Shown here: positions 12,455-14,018 of the stretch, piece after piece
How positions within the stretch are numbered: the first letter of the stretch is position 1
How the letters are laid out: each line of letters opens with the position of its first letter
DNA from: Acidobacteriota bacterium
GTDB taxonomy: Bacteria; Acidobacteriota; Terriglobia; UBA7540
Direction of reading: 5' to 3'
DNA: 14,018 nt
Assembly (NCBI GenBank): GCA_021828245.1
Contig: JAKASC010000033.1
Location: 1 to 14,018 of the forward strand
The notes under the pieces: generated by a model
The model's input: the letters and a program-made list of their open reading frames with translations, nothing else
What the model was told of the DNA's origin: nothing
Database searches by the model: none
Translations under genes and position numbers: made by a program

Positions 12455-14018
12455 TTAGGTTTGTAACACTCCGGTCCTGAATTCCTTCACTTCGGGATTC
12501 AATGCGGCGGCTTCGAGCGCCCAAATCAGCGCCTCGCGGGTTTGGGCCGGATCAATGATGGCGTCCACCCAGAGGCGGGCGGCGGCGAACCGAGGGTCCA
12601 TCTGCGCCTCATAGGCGGTGCGAATGGAGGTGCGAAGCTCCTGTTTCTCCCCGTCGCTCAGTGTTCGCCCTTCGCGCTCAAGTTGGCGAGCCTTAATCTC
12701 CACCAGCGTTTCCGCCGCCGACTCACCGCTCATGACGGCGTACTTGGCGCTCGGCCAAGCGAAGATGAAGCGCGGGTCATAAGCCTTGCCGCACATGGCG
12801 TAATGCCCGGCGCCGAAGCTGCCGCCGCAGATGACCGTGATTTTGGGCACCACGCTGTTGGCGACGGCGTTGACCATCTGCGCCCCGGCGCGGATGATGC
12901 CGCTCCATTCGGCTTCCTTGCCCACCATGAAGCCGTTCACGTCGTGAAGAAAAATCAGCGGCACCAGGTTCTGATTGCAGTCCAGGATGAAGCGCGCCGC
13001 CTTCTCCGCCGATTCCGTGTAGATGACGCCGCCGAAATGGATTCTCTTTTCTCCGGTTTCGCGCGAAACGGTGGGAGCGTGCTTCTTCTGGTTGGCGACC
13101 ATTCCCACCGCGAATCCGCCCAACCGCGCGTAGCCGCAAACCACCGTCTGGCCGTATTCGGCGCGGTACTCCTCAAACTCGCTCCGATCAACAAGGCGCG
13201 CGATGACCTCCCGCACGTCGTATTGTCCGGCCGGGTCGTCCGTAAAGACGCCGTAAATATCTTCTTCAGGGTAAGCCGGCGGCGCCGCATCCGTGCGGCT
13301 GAAAGGCGCGCCGGGTTTTTCGCCGATTTTGTCCACAAGAGCTCGAATGCGCTCCAGGCACGCTTCGTCGTTGGGCTCGCGGAAATCCACCGTGCCGCTG
13401 ATGGCAGCGTGGGTTTTGGCTCCGCCCAACTCTTCCGCCGAAACTTTCTGCCCGATGGCGGCTTGCACCAGCGCCGGTCCGGCCAGGAAAAGCCCGCTGC
13501 CTTCGGTCATCAGGATGTGGTCGCACATCACGGGCAAATACGCGCCCCCAGCCACGCACATGCCCATAATGGCGGTGATTTGGGGAATGCCCATGGCGCT
13601 CATGACCGCGTTGTTGCGAAAGACCCGGCCAAAATCGTCCGTGTCCGGGAAAACATCCTCTTGCAGGGGAAGGAAGACACCGGACGAATCCACAAGATAG
13701 ACGGTTGGCAGATGATTCTCTATGGCGATGTTCTGTGCTCGGATGACCTTTTTGGCGGTCATCGGGAAAAAGGCGCCGGCTTTGACGGTGGCGTCGTTGG
13801 CAATAATCATCACCAGACGCCCGCACACCCGACCAAGCCCCGTAATCACTCCGGCTGCCGGAGCTCCGCCCCATTCCTGATACATCTCGTAGGCGGCGAA
13901 AAGTCCCAACTCAAAAAATTCGCTGCCCGGGTCCGTAAGGCGCACGATCCGTTCCCGAGCCGTCAGGCGTCCTTTCCTGTGCTGCGCCTCAATCGCCTTG
14001 TCGCCCCCGCCGAGGCGG
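12455..14018 (-). CDS. mccB: Acyl-CoA carboxylase carboxyltransferase (probably methylcrotonyl-CoA carboxylase beta), N-terminus cut by window
   Basis: The frame continues to the right edge: the first visible residues are RLGGGDKAIEAQHRKGRLTA, the normal start region of this family, so only a few dozen residues are missing and about 520 are seen. Biotin-dependent carboxylases transfer carboxyl from carboxybiotin to an acyl-CoA. The crotonase-like halves show GRVCGRLVMIIANDATVKAGAFFPMTAKK, GMCVAGGAYLPVMCDHILMTEGSG, FLHDVNGFMVGKEAEWSGIIRAGAQMV and GGSFGAGHYAMCGKAYDPRFIFAWPSAKYAVMS. The GGAYLPVMCD pattern and the AGPALVQAAIGQKVSAEELGGAKTH stretch fit methylcrotonyl- or geranyl-CoA carboxylase; HMG-CoA lyase and enoyl-CoA hydratase downstream favour methylcrotonyl-CoA. 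A propionyl-CoA-type enzyme is less likely. It is the first gene of the leftward cluster seen here; the biotin subunit would be outside the window. Confidence 0.85.
   Translation of the reverse strand, partial: RLGGGDKAIEAQHRKGRLTARERIVRLTDPGSEFFELGLFAAYEMYQEWGGAPAAGVITGLGRVCGRLVMIIANDATVKAGAFFPMTAKKVIRAQNIAIENHLPTVYLVDSSGVFLPLQEDVFPDTDDFGRVFRNNAVMSAMGIPQITAIMGMCVAGGAYLPVMCDHILMTEGSGLFLAGPALVQAAIGQKVSAEELGGAKTHAAISGTVDFREPNDEACLERIRALVDKIGEKPGAPFSRTDAAPPAYPEEDIYGVFTDDPAGQYDVREVIARLVDRSEFEEYRAEYGQTVVCGYARLGGFAVGMVANQKKHAPTVSRETGEKRIHFGGVIYTESAEKAARFILDCNQNLVPLIFLHDVNGFMVGKEAEWSGIIRAGAQMVNAVANSVVPKITVICGGSFGAGHYAMCGKAYDPRFIFAWPSAKYAVMSGESAAETLVEIKARQLEREGRTLSDGEKQELRTSIRTAYEAQMDPRFAAARLWVDAIIDPAQTREALIWALEAAALNPEVKEFRTGVLQT

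Overview
The window reads as a chromosomal segment of a GC-rich, Gram-negative, environmental bacterium. My best guess is an acidobacterium or close relative. That guess rests on how the proteins look (a PurS-like/PurL fusion, an M61-type peptidase start, and leucine-catabolism genes beside a GxxExxY gene) and on abundant short intergenic repeats; it was not tested by any search.

Layout, left to right. (1) 1-288, minus: the start of a secreted M61-like peptidase, cut by the window edge, overlapped by a possible 54-residue ORF. (2) 502-1122, minus: a GNAT acetyltransferase. (3) 1379-4914, plus: a purine operon, purL (long form with PurS-like N-terminus) and purQ joined by an ATGA overlap, behind a good sigma70-type promoter. 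A small charged ORF follows. (4) 5127-9483, minus: a membrane-anchored PAS protein with no kinase, a prepilin peptidase, two glycosyltransferases (GT4, GT2), a YbgC-like thioesterase and an SCP2-like protein. Prepilin peptidase, GT4 and GT2 are chained by ATGA overlaps. (5) 9626-14018, minus: enoyl-CoA hydratase, HMG-CoA lyase and an acyl-CoA carboxylase carboxyltransferase. Together they fit three consecutive steps of leucine breakdown: methylcrotonyl-CoA to methylglutaconyl-CoA, to HMG-CoA, to acetoacetate plus acetyl-CoA.

The most interesting part is an insertion of about 1 kb inside the leucine cluster, between the carboxylase and HMG-CoA lyase. It holds a stand-alone EVE-like domain gene and a GxxExxY (PD-(D/E)XK-like) gene. 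A short repeat built of three degenerate octamers of the CTTTGCGT type sits at both outer ends in the same orientation, and a third, inverted copy lies between the two genes. A fourth copy lies inside a separate 132-bp inverted-repeat element at 5730-5861, which fills the whole gap between the prepilin peptidase and PAS genes and supplies the peptidase stop codon. A double-hairpin REP-like element lies just upstream of the SCP2-like gene. The region therefore looks like ordinary core metabolism repeatedly invaded by small non-coding or cargo-carrying elements.

I saw no tRNA, rRNA, CRISPR array, riboswitch or complete transposase gene.
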